From positions 496,001 through 560,000 of the forward strand of contig CANNDZ010000002.1 in NCBI GenBank assembly GCA_947503575.1: a stretch of 64,000 nucleotides of DNA, written 5' to 3'. Below are positions 28,641 to 38,300 of this stretch, piece by piece. The position numbers and the translations under genes are program-made. A model generated the notes under the pieces. It worked only from the letters and a program-made list of their open reading frames with translations, did no database searches and had not been told where the DNA came from. Position 1 is the stretch's first letter. Every line of letters begins with the position of its first letter. This DNA comes from an uncultured Kordiimonas sp. Lineage in GTDB: Bacteria; Pseudomonadota; Alphaproteobacteria; Sphingomonadales; Kordiimonadaceae.

Positions 28641-29147
28641 CTAAATATATTGCTTTGGGTTTACAAGGTCTACTAGGCGAACGCCGATTTGTTCGGCCAG
28701 ATGTTCGCAGGCATCACGCACCGCACCCTGCCCTCCCGGCTTTTCAGATACCCAATGGGCAATTTCTTTCACTTCGCGCACGGCACTGGCCGGTGCCATT
28801 GCATAGGAAACGCGGCGCATGACGTCGATATCAATCCAGTCATCCCCCATAAAAGCGCAATCTTCAAGCGTAATACCCAGTTCATCGCAGATATCCAGCA
28901 AAGCAGCAGTTTTATCAACGCATTTGAAACGCGCCCTGCGGATGCCAAGGTCCGACAAGCGGCGAGCCAGCGGTTTGCTGCCACGACCGGAAATAACCGC
29001 AACCTCGATGCCTGCCTTGCGCAAATATTTGATACCAAGGCCATCATGGGCGTTGAAGGCTTTAATTTCTTCGCCGTGCTCGGTGTACAGGATCGTGCCA
29101 TCGGTCATGACGCCGTCCACATCAAGACATAACAGCTTAATGGTCAT
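28641..29147 (-). CDS. kdsC: Kdo-8-phosphate phosphatase KdsC
   Basis: 168 residues, C0-type HAD phosphatase. Motif I CLDVDGVMTDG with the two catalytic aspartates, VISGRGSKP and the motif IV region CAFMGDDWIDI are present. It releases phosphate from Kdo-8-P. It sits 6 bp after kdsA in a kdsA-kdsC-kdsB-kpsC run. Confidence 0.94.
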   Translation of the reverse strand: MTIKLLCLDVDGVMTDGTILYTEHGEEIKAFNAHDGLGIKYLRKAGIEVAVISGRGSKPLARRLSDLGIRRARFKCVDKTAALLDICDELGITLEDCAFMGDDWIDIDVMRRVSYAMAPASAVREVKEIAHWVSEKPGGQGAVRDACEHLAEQIGVRLVDLVNPKQYI

Positions 29148-29153
29148 GGGGGC

Positions 29154-29996
29154 CTACTCCGTCACCAGAGGGTCAAAGCTTTTCACAAGCGTATCAATGG
29201 CTTTCATTTGTTCCAGATACGGTTGAAGCGAATGGAGCGGCAGAGCACACGGGCCATCACACAAGGCTTCGTCAGGGTTCGGGTGCGCCTCCAGAAAAAG
29301 ACCTGCAAGGCCAAGCGCCATGCCGGAGCGTGCCAGGGCTGCAGCCTGGTTGCGGCGACCATCGGCACTGTCAGACCGACCACCCGGGCGTTGCAGGGCG
29401 TGGGTCGCGTCAAAAACCACAGGGGCCATTTGTTTCATGACATCCATGCCCAGCATATCGACAACCAGATTATTGTAGCCAAAACTGGTGCCGCGTTCGC
29501 ACAACATAACGTCTGATGTGCCGCTTTCGGCAAACTTTTTGATGATGTGCGCCATTTCCTGCGGTGCCAGAAACTGTGGCTTTTTCACATTCACGACAGC
29601 GCCCGTTGCGGCAATGGCCGCGACCAGATCGGTTTGGCGGGCAAGAAAGGCGGGCAACTGGATCACGTCGGCAACGTTGGCGACTGCGGCGGCCTGGTGG
29701 GGTTCATGCACATCGGTAATGATTGGCACGCCAAGCTCTTGCTTGATATCCCCCAAAATCTGCAACCCTTTTTCCAGACCCGGCCCCCGGAATGAATGCA
29801 CTGATGATCGGTTGGCCTTGTCGAAGCTGGCCTTGAAAACAAACGGTACGGACAGCGCGGCGGTGACAGATTTGAATGTGCGGGCGATTTCAAAGGCAAG
29901 ATCGCGGCTTTCTATCACATTCATGCCACCAAACAGCACAAAAGGATTGTCATTGGCCACAATAATGCTGTCGCCAATACGAACACTTGGTGCCAT
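29154..29996 (-). CDS. kdsA: Kdo-8-phosphate synthase KdsA
   Basis: 280 residues. It has [28 protein letters not shown], the [10 protein letters not shown] segment and [11 protein letters not shown], all typical of KdsA. It condenses arabinose-5-phosphate (made by KpsF) with PEP. The start has AGGGA about 8 nt upstream. It is the first gene of the second capsule run; the promoter should be in the 111 bp upstream. Confidence 0.96.
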   Translation of the reverse strand: MAPSVRIGDSIIVANDNPFVLFGGMNVIESRDLAFEIARTFKSVTAALSVPFVFKASFDKANRSSVHSFRGPGLEKGLQILGDIKQELGVPIITDVHEPHQAAAVANVADVIQLPAFLARQTDLVAAIAATGAVVNVKKPQFLAPQEMAHIIKKFAESGTSDVMLCERGTSFGYNNLVVDMLGMDVMKQMAPVVFDATHALQRPGGRSDSADGRRNQAAALARSGMALGLAGLFLEAHPNPDEALCDGPCALPLHSLQPYLEQMKAIDTLVKSFDPLVTE

Positions 29997-30107
29997 AAGT
30001 GAATTCCCTATTTTCAGTCTTCAACATCCAGACCCGCGCGTTACAGTGACAAGCGCAAGCCCCCCTGTTTAACGCCGGACTTCCCAACACGCAATCAAAC
30101 ACCGACA

Positions 30108-30845
30108 CTAGGTGCCTGGATTATTGAGTGAGTCCGGCTTGGCAGCCGGCGGGCGGATATCACAATCCAGCTTTACCGGTACCGGATCACGCGACACACA
30201 GGCAACCGCCAGTTCAAATTCGGCAATAAAGGTGAAGAAAATGGACAGGGCCTCATGCCCGCCGGGCGTTGGGGCCGCAAGACTAAACCGACCATCGACA
30301 AAATTTATATGCACACCCCGCAGGTACGGCATCAGCGTTCCATCTTCCAACTTTACGCAGGCTTCTTTTATCGCCCACAGGGTAAAGAACAGCAGTCGGC
30401 CCTCGTTTGGCGGCATGGCCGACATGAGGGACCATTCCTGCTCGGGGAAGCGCCGCTCCGCGACGCGCCGCCAGTCAATCACATGGTCAATTTGCTGAAT
30501 ATCAATGCCCAGCGGCGTGCGGCCCGACGTTGCAACAGCGGCAATGCCTGCCTCGGCGGCACCCGTGTGCGAAACCGAAAAAAACGGCGGTTCGTGATTA
30601 GAAAACCCGTCGATTGAAATCCGGCCAGCCCCTTCCTGCATCAACGGCACCGCGGCGGGTCGCAGCCCCATAAAACCACCAAGCTCGGCGCGCAGCATGC
30701 TTCTGGCGGTTACAAACGCAGGACGCGCGCCTTCATGCATGCCGGCAAGACGGTCGTGCTCCGCGTCAGACAGGACATGCTGCTGACCAAGCGCAGGGTC
30801 TGCGCCGCGAATTTGGAAGTGTATGTGGGTGTTGGATGCCATCAT
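30108..30845 (-). CDS. 4'-phosphopantetheinyl transferase (Sfp type)
   Basis: 245 residues. The motifs FFSVSHTG, LGIDIQQID (metal-binding Asp) and LWAIKEACVK (W-x-x-K-E-A-x-x-K) define the Sfp family. It would load phosphopantetheine on carrier proteins. No carrier protein, PKS or NRPS gene is in the window, so its partner is elsewhere, possibly fatty acid ACP. Two adjacent ATGs (30845, 30842). Confidence 0.88.
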   Translation of the reverse strand: MMASNTHIHFQIRGADPALGQQHVLSDAEHDRLAGMHEGARPAFVTARSMLRAELGGFMGLRPAAVPLMQEGAGRISIDGFSNHEPPFFSVSHTGAAEAGIAAVATSGRTPLGIDIQQIDHVIDWRRVAERRFPEQEWSLMSAMPPNEGRLLFFTLWAIKEACVKLEDGTLMPYLRGVHINFVDGRFSLAAPTPGGHEALSIFFTFIAEFELAVACVSRDPVPVKLDCDIRPPAAKPDSLNNPGT

Positions 30846-31047
30846 TCATACTGATAGCAGATCAGGCGGGGGAGGAAAGTCACTTTGAGGGGAGGAGGTG
30901 GCAAGAATGGGAATGTGAGGGAGGGGAAAGGGGGCAGGAGGTTGGGGACGATGTGTGTGCTTCCCTTCAACACCCGGAGGTGGTCCGTTAGAAGAAACTA
31001 TTCTCAGAATGCCCCTTTTAGCTTGAATTGCACTGCTGAGCAGAGAG

Positions 31048-32646
31048 CTAATCCGAGGGTTGATACAATAGCATTAGGGGGCAGGCGCGCAGTTCAAAGT
31101 CTTTACGCAACTTCTCGTACGAGAGTTCTTCTGCCTCCCGCTCGGCGAGCAAATTGAACCATAGTATCCTGGTTTCATACCCTTCTTCCAAAAGTCGTAT
31201 CCTCGCTTGTTGGCTCCCCCTACCGAGCACTTCACTCGTACTTTCTGCTTGTATGATTTTTTTCAATTCTTCTAAATTTTCTGCAATAAAAATAAACGCA
31301 TTAAGCCGCTTGACTGTCTCCAAAAGAGACTTGTTTTGCGGTCGGCCGCTGGTCTTCAGGCGGTCCTCAAGAGCATCAATCATGCCACCCAAATTGGGTT
31401 CGGGTCCAGTAATGTTAAGGTCGGGTGTGGTGGGATCGGGCGTGGTATAGTCAAGACCCGGTATATCGTAACTGGGTAATGTTTTACCAAACCTATCCCG
31501 GAATCCATCCAAATTATCACCTAACTTAGTGCCCAGCAAAGGCTCCAGAATCCCGTTCACCATAACTACGAGAGAATCTAAAGACTGAGAGGCTGCTTTG
31601 CCCGCAATCTCAGTAATCTTTATATCGTCTAGCATTTGATCAAACAGGTGGTTGCTTTGTTCCAATTGTTGATCAATTTCCTCTATCCGATTTGTATGAC
31701 GCAGCATTTGCGCCGCTAAGTCATTACACGACATACACTCGCGAGCTATCATTTGATCCTGCAAGCCATGAGATTTGAGTATATTTTGTGCCAACTTTGC
31801 GACCTTGCGATTTGGCTTGCCAGTGGTTCTACCTGTTCCTGCCAAGCTACACGCCGCTGCATGAACAATGCCGGCTACTTCAAATATTTCTTTTTTTGGG
31901 GGTATCCTGATTTCCTGATTGTCCTTCAGAAAAACACGGGCATGGCGCCCGAATTGACCAAGCTTGGTTAAACTGTCGCGGAGATCGGTGGCGTACAGCG
32001 TTTTAATGATGAAAGTTGGCGAACCATTGGCGACGGCCCTTTTTTGTCCAACAACACGCCATGGCGTGTGATCAAACTGCTTTTTAAGCATTCGCATTAC
32101 AGAGTCAGGGATCCTTTGCGTGCGCTGCAATGACAATGGGTTAACAAAAGCGTCAATTCCCTCGATACCGATGTATGCATACAAGAAGTCTTGCGGTGGT
32201 GACGAAAGAAAAATGTCACCCTCGATAAAAAAATCGAAAGTCTGGTGAATTGATGGAGAAATAGATTCCGGAAACTGAAGGTATGGTGGTAACAGGTGGT
32301 CTCGCCACCGAATAAATGCATGTTTTTTAGATGACGGAATAAAGAGTGCGGGTGTATCCCAAACCGCTTCATATTTTAACGCAGCCTTTCCCTGTAAACG
32401 TTTCCGGATACTTTCCATAATGGTTCCCGTTGGCTGAATAGCCGAAAAGATGGGGAAGGCTTCCATTCTTGTTGTTGCATTGGCTCGAATATAGCGATGG
32501 ATAGCATCACCAAACGTACCTAGCTCACCGGTTACAGCGTATTTCTTGCCTTCAAATTTGATGGCTGTAAAAGCAGCCTGAAGCTTGGCAACATCATGGG
32601 TTAGGTTTTTACCATCACGCCCCACACTGGCTGAGATTTGAAACAT
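31048..32646 (-). CDS. Hypothetical protein with peptidoglycan-binding-like N-terminus
   Basis: 532 residues. The first about 50 residues (SASVGRDGKN, then DVAKLQAAF and GTFGDAIHRYI) follow the pattern of PG_binding_1-type repeats at the start of some lysozyme-like and secretion-associated proteins. The rest is unrecognised. Near residues 400-430 is a Pro/Thr/Asp linker (TTPDPTTPDLN), then a helical C-terminus. No signal peptide. AGGA 6 nt upstream of the ATG. It sits between the phage lysis genes and chromosomal genes and may be cargo of the phage element. The codon usage appears more AT-rich than that of its neighbours. Confidence 0.55.
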   Translation of the reverse strand: MFQISASVGRDGKNLTHDVAKLQAAFTAIKFEGKKYAVTGELGTFGDAIHRYIRANATTRMEAFPIFSAIQPTGTIMESIRKRLQGKAALKYEAVWDTPALFIPSSKKHAFIRWRDHLLPPYLQFPESISPSIHQTFDFFIEGDIFLSSPPQDFLYAYIGIEGIDAFVNPLSLQRTQRIPDSVMRMLKKQFDHTPWRVVGQKRAVANGSPTFIIKTLYATDLRDSLTKLGQFGRHARVFLKDNQEIRIPPKKEIFEVAGIVHAAACSLAGTGRTTGKPNRKVAKLAQNILKSHGLQDQMIARECMSCNDLAAQMLRHTNRIEEIDQQLEQSNHLFDQMLDDIKITEIAGKAASQSLDSLVVMVNGILEPLLGTKLGDNLDGFRDRFGKTLPSYDIPGLDYTTPDPTTPDLNITGPEPNLGGMIDALEDRLKTSGRPQNKSLLETVKRLNAFIFIAENLEELKKIIQAESTSEVLGRGSQQARIRLLEEGYETRILWFNLLAEREAEELSYEKLRKDFELRACPLMLLYQPSD

Positions 32647-32726
32647 GGTTTTCCTATTTGTTCTTTATTTGTTCTTGTTACCCTGCTATTCAGGTGTCTA
32701 AGAAACACATCAACCGATCGCGGGAT

Positions 32727-33068
32727 ATGGGACGTTTTGGAATTGTTGGTCGGGTCGTGATGCTGGCCACTGTGATCGGTTTGGCGGGCTGCGTCACAAA
32801 CCCTTCAGCGACACTGGAAGGGTCACCGCCGCCAGAGGAGCCAACGCGACCAGAAGCGAAAGCTGAAAGCACCGAAACGCCAGCAAAGCCCGAGAAACCC
32901 GGATGGCCGAAAAGCCCCGAGCCATCGTTCCCGCTGGCATCCAGTAATTACGATGTAGCCATGCAGTTCCAGCGCAAGGTTGAGCACATAAAATCGCGAA
33001 TCCGGGAGCATCTTGTGTCAAAGGAAGATCGCGAAAGAGCCGCTGGGAAAAATGCAGGCGGCGATTAA
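32727..33068 (+). CDS. Small proline-rich lipoprotein
   Basis: 113 residues from ATG at 32727. The signal has a lipobox (VIGLAGC, Cys at residue 21). The mature protein has about 45 residues rich in Pro, Glu and Lys, then a helical tail (NYDVAMQFQRKVEHIKSRIREHL). An upstream in-frame start at 32658 would place the signal peptide inside the protein. It runs towards the holin gene and overlaps its end by 4 bp. Proline-rich lipoproteins next to lysis genes recall o-spanin (Rz1), but the opposite orientation makes that only a possibility. Confidence 0.65.
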   Translation: MGRFGIVGRVVMLATVIGLAGCVTNPSATLEGSPPPEEPTRPEAKAESTETPAKPEKPGWPKSPEPSFPLASSNYDVAMQFQRKVEHIKSRIREHLVSKEDRERAAGKNAGGD

Positions 33069-33478
33069 CGCGTCCAGCCATCCCGGCTGACGCCCTTTAG
33101 CTTCTCGACCGTGCGCAAGCCACCGAGGCCCAGCATAGACAGCAACACGGTTACCAACGTTTCTGTACCATTCAGCGCTGGCGGTGCAGGCATGTCCGGG
33201 AAAAACGCGAGCCGCAGCCAATTGGCAATATCAAACCCCATAAAATGCCAGGCCAGCGCCAGCCCGCAAACCCACCCGATGAAAGGCCGCCACCCCGCGA
33301 CAAAAACGGAAGGATGCTGTGCTTCAACCTTATTGATCTGTGCTTGTGCCAACCCCGCCTGAAGCAGCGCCATTTCAAGTTCATGATCAAACTTCTGCCG
33401 GGCGTTTTTGTCAGGGATCAGTTTATCAAGCGGGCTTTTGATCGCGTCCAGAATGGTACCAATAATCGGGATGCTCAT
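33065..33478 (-). CDS. Phage holin, GTA 3TM holin family
   Basis: 137 residues. The family pattern is clear: an N-terminal helix (DKLIPDKNARQKFDHELEMALLQAGLAQAQINKVEAQHPSVF in short segments), then GWRPFIGWVCGLALAWHFM, a second segment, and a third, TLVTVLLSMLGLGGLRTVEKLKG. It should form membrane lesions for release of phage or GTA particles, acting with the M15 endopeptidase. The start overlaps the stop of a 32-residue ORF (ATGA). Last gene of the late run. Confidence 0.85.
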   Translation of the reverse strand: MSIPIIGTILDAIKSPLDKLIPDKNARQKFDHELEMALLQAGLAQAQINKVEAQHPSVFVAGWRPFIGWVCGLALAWHFMGFDIANWLRLAFFPDMPAPPALNGTETLVTVLLSMLGLGGLRTVEKLKGVSRDGWTR

Positions 33479-33573
33479 GTGGGGCTCCAGTCCAGAAACA
33501 AGGTTATCAGCAACAACAGCCCTGCTGCTGTTAACGCCATTACTGCAAAATCAACCAACACGTCACGCAACAT
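33475..33573 (-). CDS. Tiny membrane peptide between endolysin and holin
   Basis: A 32-codon ORF, MLRDVLVDFAVMALTAAGLLLLITLFLDWSPT in short: one strong membrane segment (about residues 8-27). Its start overlaps the endopeptidase gene end by 11 bp and its stop overlaps the holin start (ATGA). This tight fit on both sides supports a real gene. It may be an accessory holin or antiholin. Confidence 0.6.
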   Translation of the reverse strand: MLRDVLVDFAVMALTAAGLLLLITLFLDWSPT

Positions 33574-34150
33574 CGGGATTGCTTTCAGGGCCCGCCGTCT
33601 CTAGCAGGGGGTGAATGCCAGTCTGGACCGTTCGCTCCCCTTCAGACTTTATAATGGTTAGCGTTTGTCGCCGGTTACCGCCCAACCGCCGGTGGGAGAT
33701 ATGCAGCCATTCGGTTATGTCACCATCGCGCAGGCGGGCTTCATAGATCAGTTGATCAAAAGGAATATCGCTGGCCGCAATGGTGGTGGCGGCATCAAAA
33801 CACGGCACGCCGCGCACAATAACGTCCGCCGCTTCGCCCAGCATGTGCTGGCTATTGGCGGACCCGCCCACCAGCCGGTTGACGGTTGGGCAACGAAAGC
33901 CTGATGTTATGATCACAAAGCTGCCAAACAAGGCGCGGACGGGCTCCAGCACATTGGCGGCCAGCGCGCGAAGGTTGGCAACCTCTGCTTCCTCACGGGG
34001 CACATTATACAGTTGGTAGGTTTTCGCCGTTCGGCTACGGGTAAACTCGCTGAGCCGAAAATGCGGGCTTAACATTTGCCGGATGTCCACACCTGCATCA
34101 CGTGCCGGTGCCATGGCATAGCCGTGCACCTGGTTTGAAGACATTGTCAT
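33563..34150 (-). CDS. Peptidase M15-type endolysin (D-Ala-D-Ala carboxypeptidase-like)
   Basis: 195 residues from ATG at 34150, which overlaps the upstream stop (ATGA); an ATG at 34159 is possible. The M15 core shows LSPHFRLSEFTRS, SGFRCPTVNRLVGG and SQHMLGEAADVI, where the SQHxxGxAxD motif holds the zinc ligands His and Asp, with a final H in LHISHRR. It cleaves peptidoglycan peptide for lysis or entry. It replaces the muramidase usual in other phages and clusters with the holin. Confidence 0.88.
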   Translation of the reverse strand: MTMSSNQVHGYAMAPARDAGVDIRQMLSPHFRLSEFTRSRTAKTYQLYNVPREEAEVANLRALAANVLEPVRALFGSFVIITSGFRCPTVNRLVGGSANSQHMLGEAADVIVRGVPCFDAATTIAASDIPFDQLIYEARLRDGDITEWLHISHRRLGGNRRQTLTIIKSEGERTVQTGIHPLLETAGPESNPDVA

Positions 34151-34401
34151 AGGAACCATCCCAATTTATCAGAGAGCAGAAACAGCAAAAGCCCGCCAAG
34201 TTGCGCGAGCATCAGCAAAATAAGCTTGATCACGATGGACCAGCGCCGGGTGCATTCAAATTCGTGGCGCTCGATACGATCAAACGCGAGGGTTGCACGC
34301 AGCAAAGCAGCGTTGGCGGTGTTGCTACCTTCGCCGGAAAAAGCACCGCCCATGTCGGAGAAGGCGCTGGCATATTCCTGTTTTTGGTGGGCTTTGGTCA
34401 T
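34147..34401 (-). CDS. Small phage membrane protein (84 residues)
   Basis: The ATG at 34401 overlaps the upstream stop (ATGA), and its stop overlaps the endopeptidase start (ATGA). A soluble N-terminus (MTKAHQKQEYASAFSDMGGAF) precedes helix LLRATLAFDRIERHEFECTRRW and one or two membrane segments (IVIKLILLMLAQLGGLLLFLL). The open frame extends further upstream, but that part is a shadow of the next gene. Probably part of the lysis module (holin-like or spanin-like). Confidence 0.62.
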   Translation of the reverse strand: MTKAHQKQEYASAFSDMGGAFSGEGSNTANAALLRATLAFDRIERHEFECTRRWSIVIKLILLMLAQLGGLLLFLLSDKLGWFL

Positions 34402-34763
34402 CAAATCACCACCGCCGCAAAGCTGGCGGCAATACAAAGGGCAAGCACGAGCAGCACCACATGGAAGCGTTTTCGCTCCAGCGGCTGCCAGCGCCAGAAA
34501 GCAAATGCAGAAACAGGTGGCAGGGAAAATACGGGGTCCCAGTCTGTTGCCGCGCGTTCTGCCGCCATGCCCCAAAACAACGCCAGCAAAAACACCGCCG
34601 CCGCCACAGCGAGCAGAGGCGCGGCCACGATATGGGCCAGCACGACAAACGGTCCCATCAGGCCCGCAACCAAAACCCCGCGCTTGCATGCAGGCCGGGT
34701 ATAAAAAAAGCGGCCAATGGCCGCCACAACTGCCGCTTTCGCAGCCAAAATATGTTTTTTCAT
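34401..34763 (-). CDS. Small multi-span membrane protein (120 residues)
   Basis: About three membrane segments (VLVAGLMGPFVVLAHIVAAPLLAVAAAVFLLALFWGM covers two; VVLLVLALCIAASFAAVVI at the C-terminus). No family recognised. Coupled by ATGA to the next membrane gene. Its place at the head of the lysis module suggests a holin-related or envelope role. Confidence 0.58.
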   Translation of the reverse strand: MKKHILAAKAAVVAAIGRFFYTRPACKRGVLVAGLMGPFVVLAHIVAAPLLAVAAAVFLLALFWGMAAERAATDWDPVFSLPPVSAFAFWRWQPLERKRFHVVLLVLALCIAASFAAVVI

Positions 34764-34827
34764 AAGGTAAACTCTATTTTCAAGTCACGTTGGAACGACG
34801 TAAAAATCGCCGGATACGGAGAGGGTG

Positions 34828-34980
34828 TCATCCCACCCGTTTAAGAAGCGCGATCAAAAGTGTTTTGGTTGCTTTGGCGATTTTTGCCTTTTCGATTTCC
34901 TCAATTGCCTTTTCAACTGGCAAAAATTCTATGGGGTGCATGCGCTTTTCCCGCGAGCCCTTCAAAATTCTATGCCGCAT
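34828..34980 (-). CDS. Small charged protein (50 residues)
   Basis: ATG at 34980 overlaps the end of the tail-associated gene by 11 bp; TGA at 34830-34828. The peptide is rich in Lys and Glu and reads as one long helix (VEKAIEEIEKAKIAKATKTLLIALLKR). It fills an otherwise empty 206-bp gap in the late run. AAAGG lies about 11 nt upstream. Function unknown. Confidence 0.5.
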   Translation of the reverse strand: MRHRILKGSREKRMHPIEFLPVEKAIEEIEKAKIAKATKTLLIALLKRVG

Positions 34981-35380
34981 AAATCACGAACCTTTCGGCA
35001 TGGTACTGCGCACTTTGGCACAGGATGCGGTACTCGCCCGGTGTATCCGTTGAAAACTCAAGCGAACCGTTATCAACTAGAACGGCCTGATCGTTAATTG
35101 AGATATTGAAAGGCACCGGTAAGCCGGACAAAATAACTTCACTGAAGCCATCTGCTACTAAAGTGTCAGACGACAGCGTAGCCCCAAGCGGGGCTCGGTC
35201 CATTCGCTGCCCGGTTGAGATGTCAATCCAGTGGACTTGCGGATCAGCATCCGCCTGAACAATAGATTGATTGGGCTTCAAGCATGACTCTGCAGCTTCC
35301 CGGGTCCCATCGTAAATGAGTTCAATCTGACCATGACGTTGGCTTTCGGGGTGCGTTTCATTGGTATAGATTAGCCACAT
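34970..35380 (-). CDS. Phage tail-associated protein (136 residues)
   Basis: A soluble beta-rich protein with no signal. It follows the J-like hub gene by 4 bp. The N-terminus (MWLIYTNETHPESQRHGQIELIYDGTREAAES) and the end (TPGEYRILCQSAQYHAERFVIYAA) resemble small proteins that follow receptor-binding or hub genes in siphophages, such as fibre assembly factors, but I cannot assign a family. Confidence 0.55.
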   Translation of the reverse strand: MWLIYTNETHPESQRHGQIELIYDGTREAAESCLKPNQSIVQADADPQVHWIDISTGQRMDRAPLGATLSSDTLVADGFSEVILSGLPVPFNISINDQAVLVDNGSLEFSTDTPGEYRILCQSAQYHAERFVIYAA

Positions 35381-35384
35381 AGCT

Positions 35385-38300
35385 TTACCTTTTTGTCACG
35401 AGCGAAGTCATGCCAATGTTGCGGACATACATTGATGAACCGCTACTTAAATACGTGCAGCGGAACTGCATCTCAAAAGGTGGGCTGACATTGCCACTGA
35501 AGCGCGTTGAAAATGAATTGGATGTATACTTATCTGCTGTCCCGATAGTGTGCCTTTGTTCAGTTAAGAAACCTACACTGCGGGTAGTAACCTGATCCTT
35601 GATAAAGACTTCCAGATTGCTTCTACCACCAGATGTTACAAAGCTTGCATTCCCGATTACAATAACCTGATCAGTCGTTGGATTGTAGCCGTTTACACCA
35701 ACAATGCCTTTGGTAACCGTCGTATTCAGTGGCAGGTTGGTCAGATTGTAATCCGACATTGTCCAGTTTGTATCGGACACCGCATTCGGTTGGATGTTCT
35801 CAGTATCCAGGGTGCTTGAAGACCATCCTAATTCTGCAACAATCTCGGCTTCCGTCATGCCATTAGGCATACGCTTCCAGGTATAGACAGATGGATTTGT
35901 ACCTTCTGTTGGTGTCGTCCGATTTGGCGCTGTGCCAAAATAGGTGTGCACCGCCGTTGGTGTACCGGTCGTAAAATTCTGTGTGCCAGAGGCATTGGAT
36001 GCATATGCAATCCACAAATATAGAGTCTGGCCGTTGGCCCCTGTTGGCCCCGGGACGCCCTGCGGACCCTGGGGTCCCTGAGCACCATCAGCACCGTTAG
36101 CCCCCGGATCGCCTTTTTCGCCCACAATGCGAAGCGAAGCGGACCAGCCCCCGCCAGACAAACGCTGTTGCATATACAGATGACCGGGCTGGAAAGTCGT
36201 CTGCCACCCATTGATGCCATTGACCGAATAGCGAATTTCAAGGCCAGAACCGCCAATCTCCTGCGGGGTTGACCACTCACCAACCAACAGGTCATCAGCG
36301 CCTTTCAGGCCTTTAATCATCCAAAGGGCGGTTCCGTCCGCCGCTGGCGGCCCGTCAAACCAATCCGCAGGCGCGCTGCCCGTTGGTTTTGCGGGTTGGC
36401 TTGCCGCACGGCGGAACATAACGTCGAAATAGCCACCATCCGTGCCAGCGGCACCGTCCGCGCCCACGCTTGCCAGCAATTCCCAGTAAAGTGGATCGGT
36501 TAGTGATGTGCCGATCGCGGCAATTGTAGAAATAAAAACAAACGACGACCCACCCGACGTAACGATATCGCCTTTTTCATATAATATGGATGGGCTGTAC
36601 GCCCCGCGAAACTCGGTGCGGGTTGCGCCGTTTTCAATGCCCGCCAGCTTGGTTGTGGTGGTCGCCATCAGGTCAACAGGGTCAACGACCGCCTCAATGG
36701 AGCGCTGGCGCAGCCGAGTGACATAGGAAACCACAACCCGATACTGCCGGTCGTCCACCAAATTGGGGATGCGGCAGGCAGTTGCGTCGCTGTCCAGTAC
36801 AATCGTGCCTTCATAATCATCCGTCGCCGCAAGGGCCACATCTGCTGCGTCGCGCCATTTCACCTCTATCCGTTCAACCGGCACACCAGATGTGGGCGCA
36901 TCCCAGGTTAAGGCGATACCGCTGACAACAGACCCGTCGGCTTTTCCTGTGTGGTATTCAACCGCCGTCAGGTTATTAACCGCGTTGGGGTCAATAAAGG
37001 GGTCTGCGCTGTCATCGTTGGGTCGCAAAGGCTCGTTTTCATAGGCCTCGCTGGCGTAAATGCTGGCGTCATAGCGCCGCAAGTCAACGCTTACATCCAA
37101 AACACCGCTGATGTTCACACGTTCAACAATAAAATGGTCGCTCGCCGCGGATAGTTGCTTGTCTGGAAAATCAAGGGCAACAATATCGCCCGGTTCCAAC
37201 AACAATGCCTTTGGTGCAAGCTGCAACCCGCTGATGCGATCACTCAAGCGGCTGCGCCGCACATGAAATTCGGCAAAGGCTTTGGCGCGGTAAAAGTCTG
37301 TCACGGTATCAAGCGGAACATTGGTGTGCCAGTCGCGCCCGCCATCAGTGTTTCTGAAATTTGCATAGGTAGACGAAGACCGTTCCGGCCACGAAACGGT
37401 ATCATCTTCAAAATTTTTGTTGGCGTTGGGAAACTCCACCGTAACCCTGTTCAACCGATCCGAGCGACGACCGCGTTCTATTGTCCAACCGCCCGTGATG
37501 TCATCTTCCGTTAGTGTCATCACCGGGCCGGAAACCGGGCCTTCAAGTACCAGACGATGCCGCCCATTTGACCAACTTAGGGAATAGCCAACTTCTTCCA
37601 ACAGCCGTTCAAGGTTACGAACGACATCTTGCTTGGGATCAACAACAGCGTCGGCTTCAAATCGTTTTTGGGTCGTGCCCGTTTGATTGCGCCGATAATT
37701 TGGAAACACCGCCCCTGTGTCAACCAATTCACGCTCGCCGCTCACCTGGTTATACCAATCCGGTATTTGGCTGCCTGTTTGGTTGGTTATCACAGAAGGA
37801 ATGGTGACATCCTGATCGCAACGGTCGGCGGCAACCATGAAGCTGTGCATATCCAGCTCACTCGCCGGGGCACCAATACCGTGTGCACTCATCAAATAAT
37901 TCAGCACCACCAGTGCCCGGTTATTGCCGTAGACCCAGGTGGATGCATCATCAAAAGACTGAGTGCCCGCACCGCCGTAAGCTGTGTCCTGGCGCGGATC
38001 ATACAACCGAAGCCCTTTAACCTCTGCCCGCAACGCTGGTTCCGCCTGATACTGCGGGTACTTGGTCGAATTGAAAAACCGCGTCCAGGAATAGGCAACA
38101 CCCAACCCTTTGTGATTGGGGCCCCATTGCGGCGTAACGGTTGATAGTCCCGTTAACGAGGATTGATCCGCTTCCCCCAACATCGACGCAGCCCTGAAAT
38201 AAGGCCGTTTACTGGCAAACCGCTTGTGTCCGTCGCTGTCGTTATCAATCCAGAAGCGCTCAATAGACTGGATCGGCCCCTGCCCCCACACATCAACACG

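Noticed and set aside
32727-33068. Rz1-type outer-membrane spanin
   Set aside because: Proline-rich lipoprotein next to lysis genes, but it is on the opposite strand, longer than usual and lacks an Rz partner overlapping it. Left as a plain lipoprotein.
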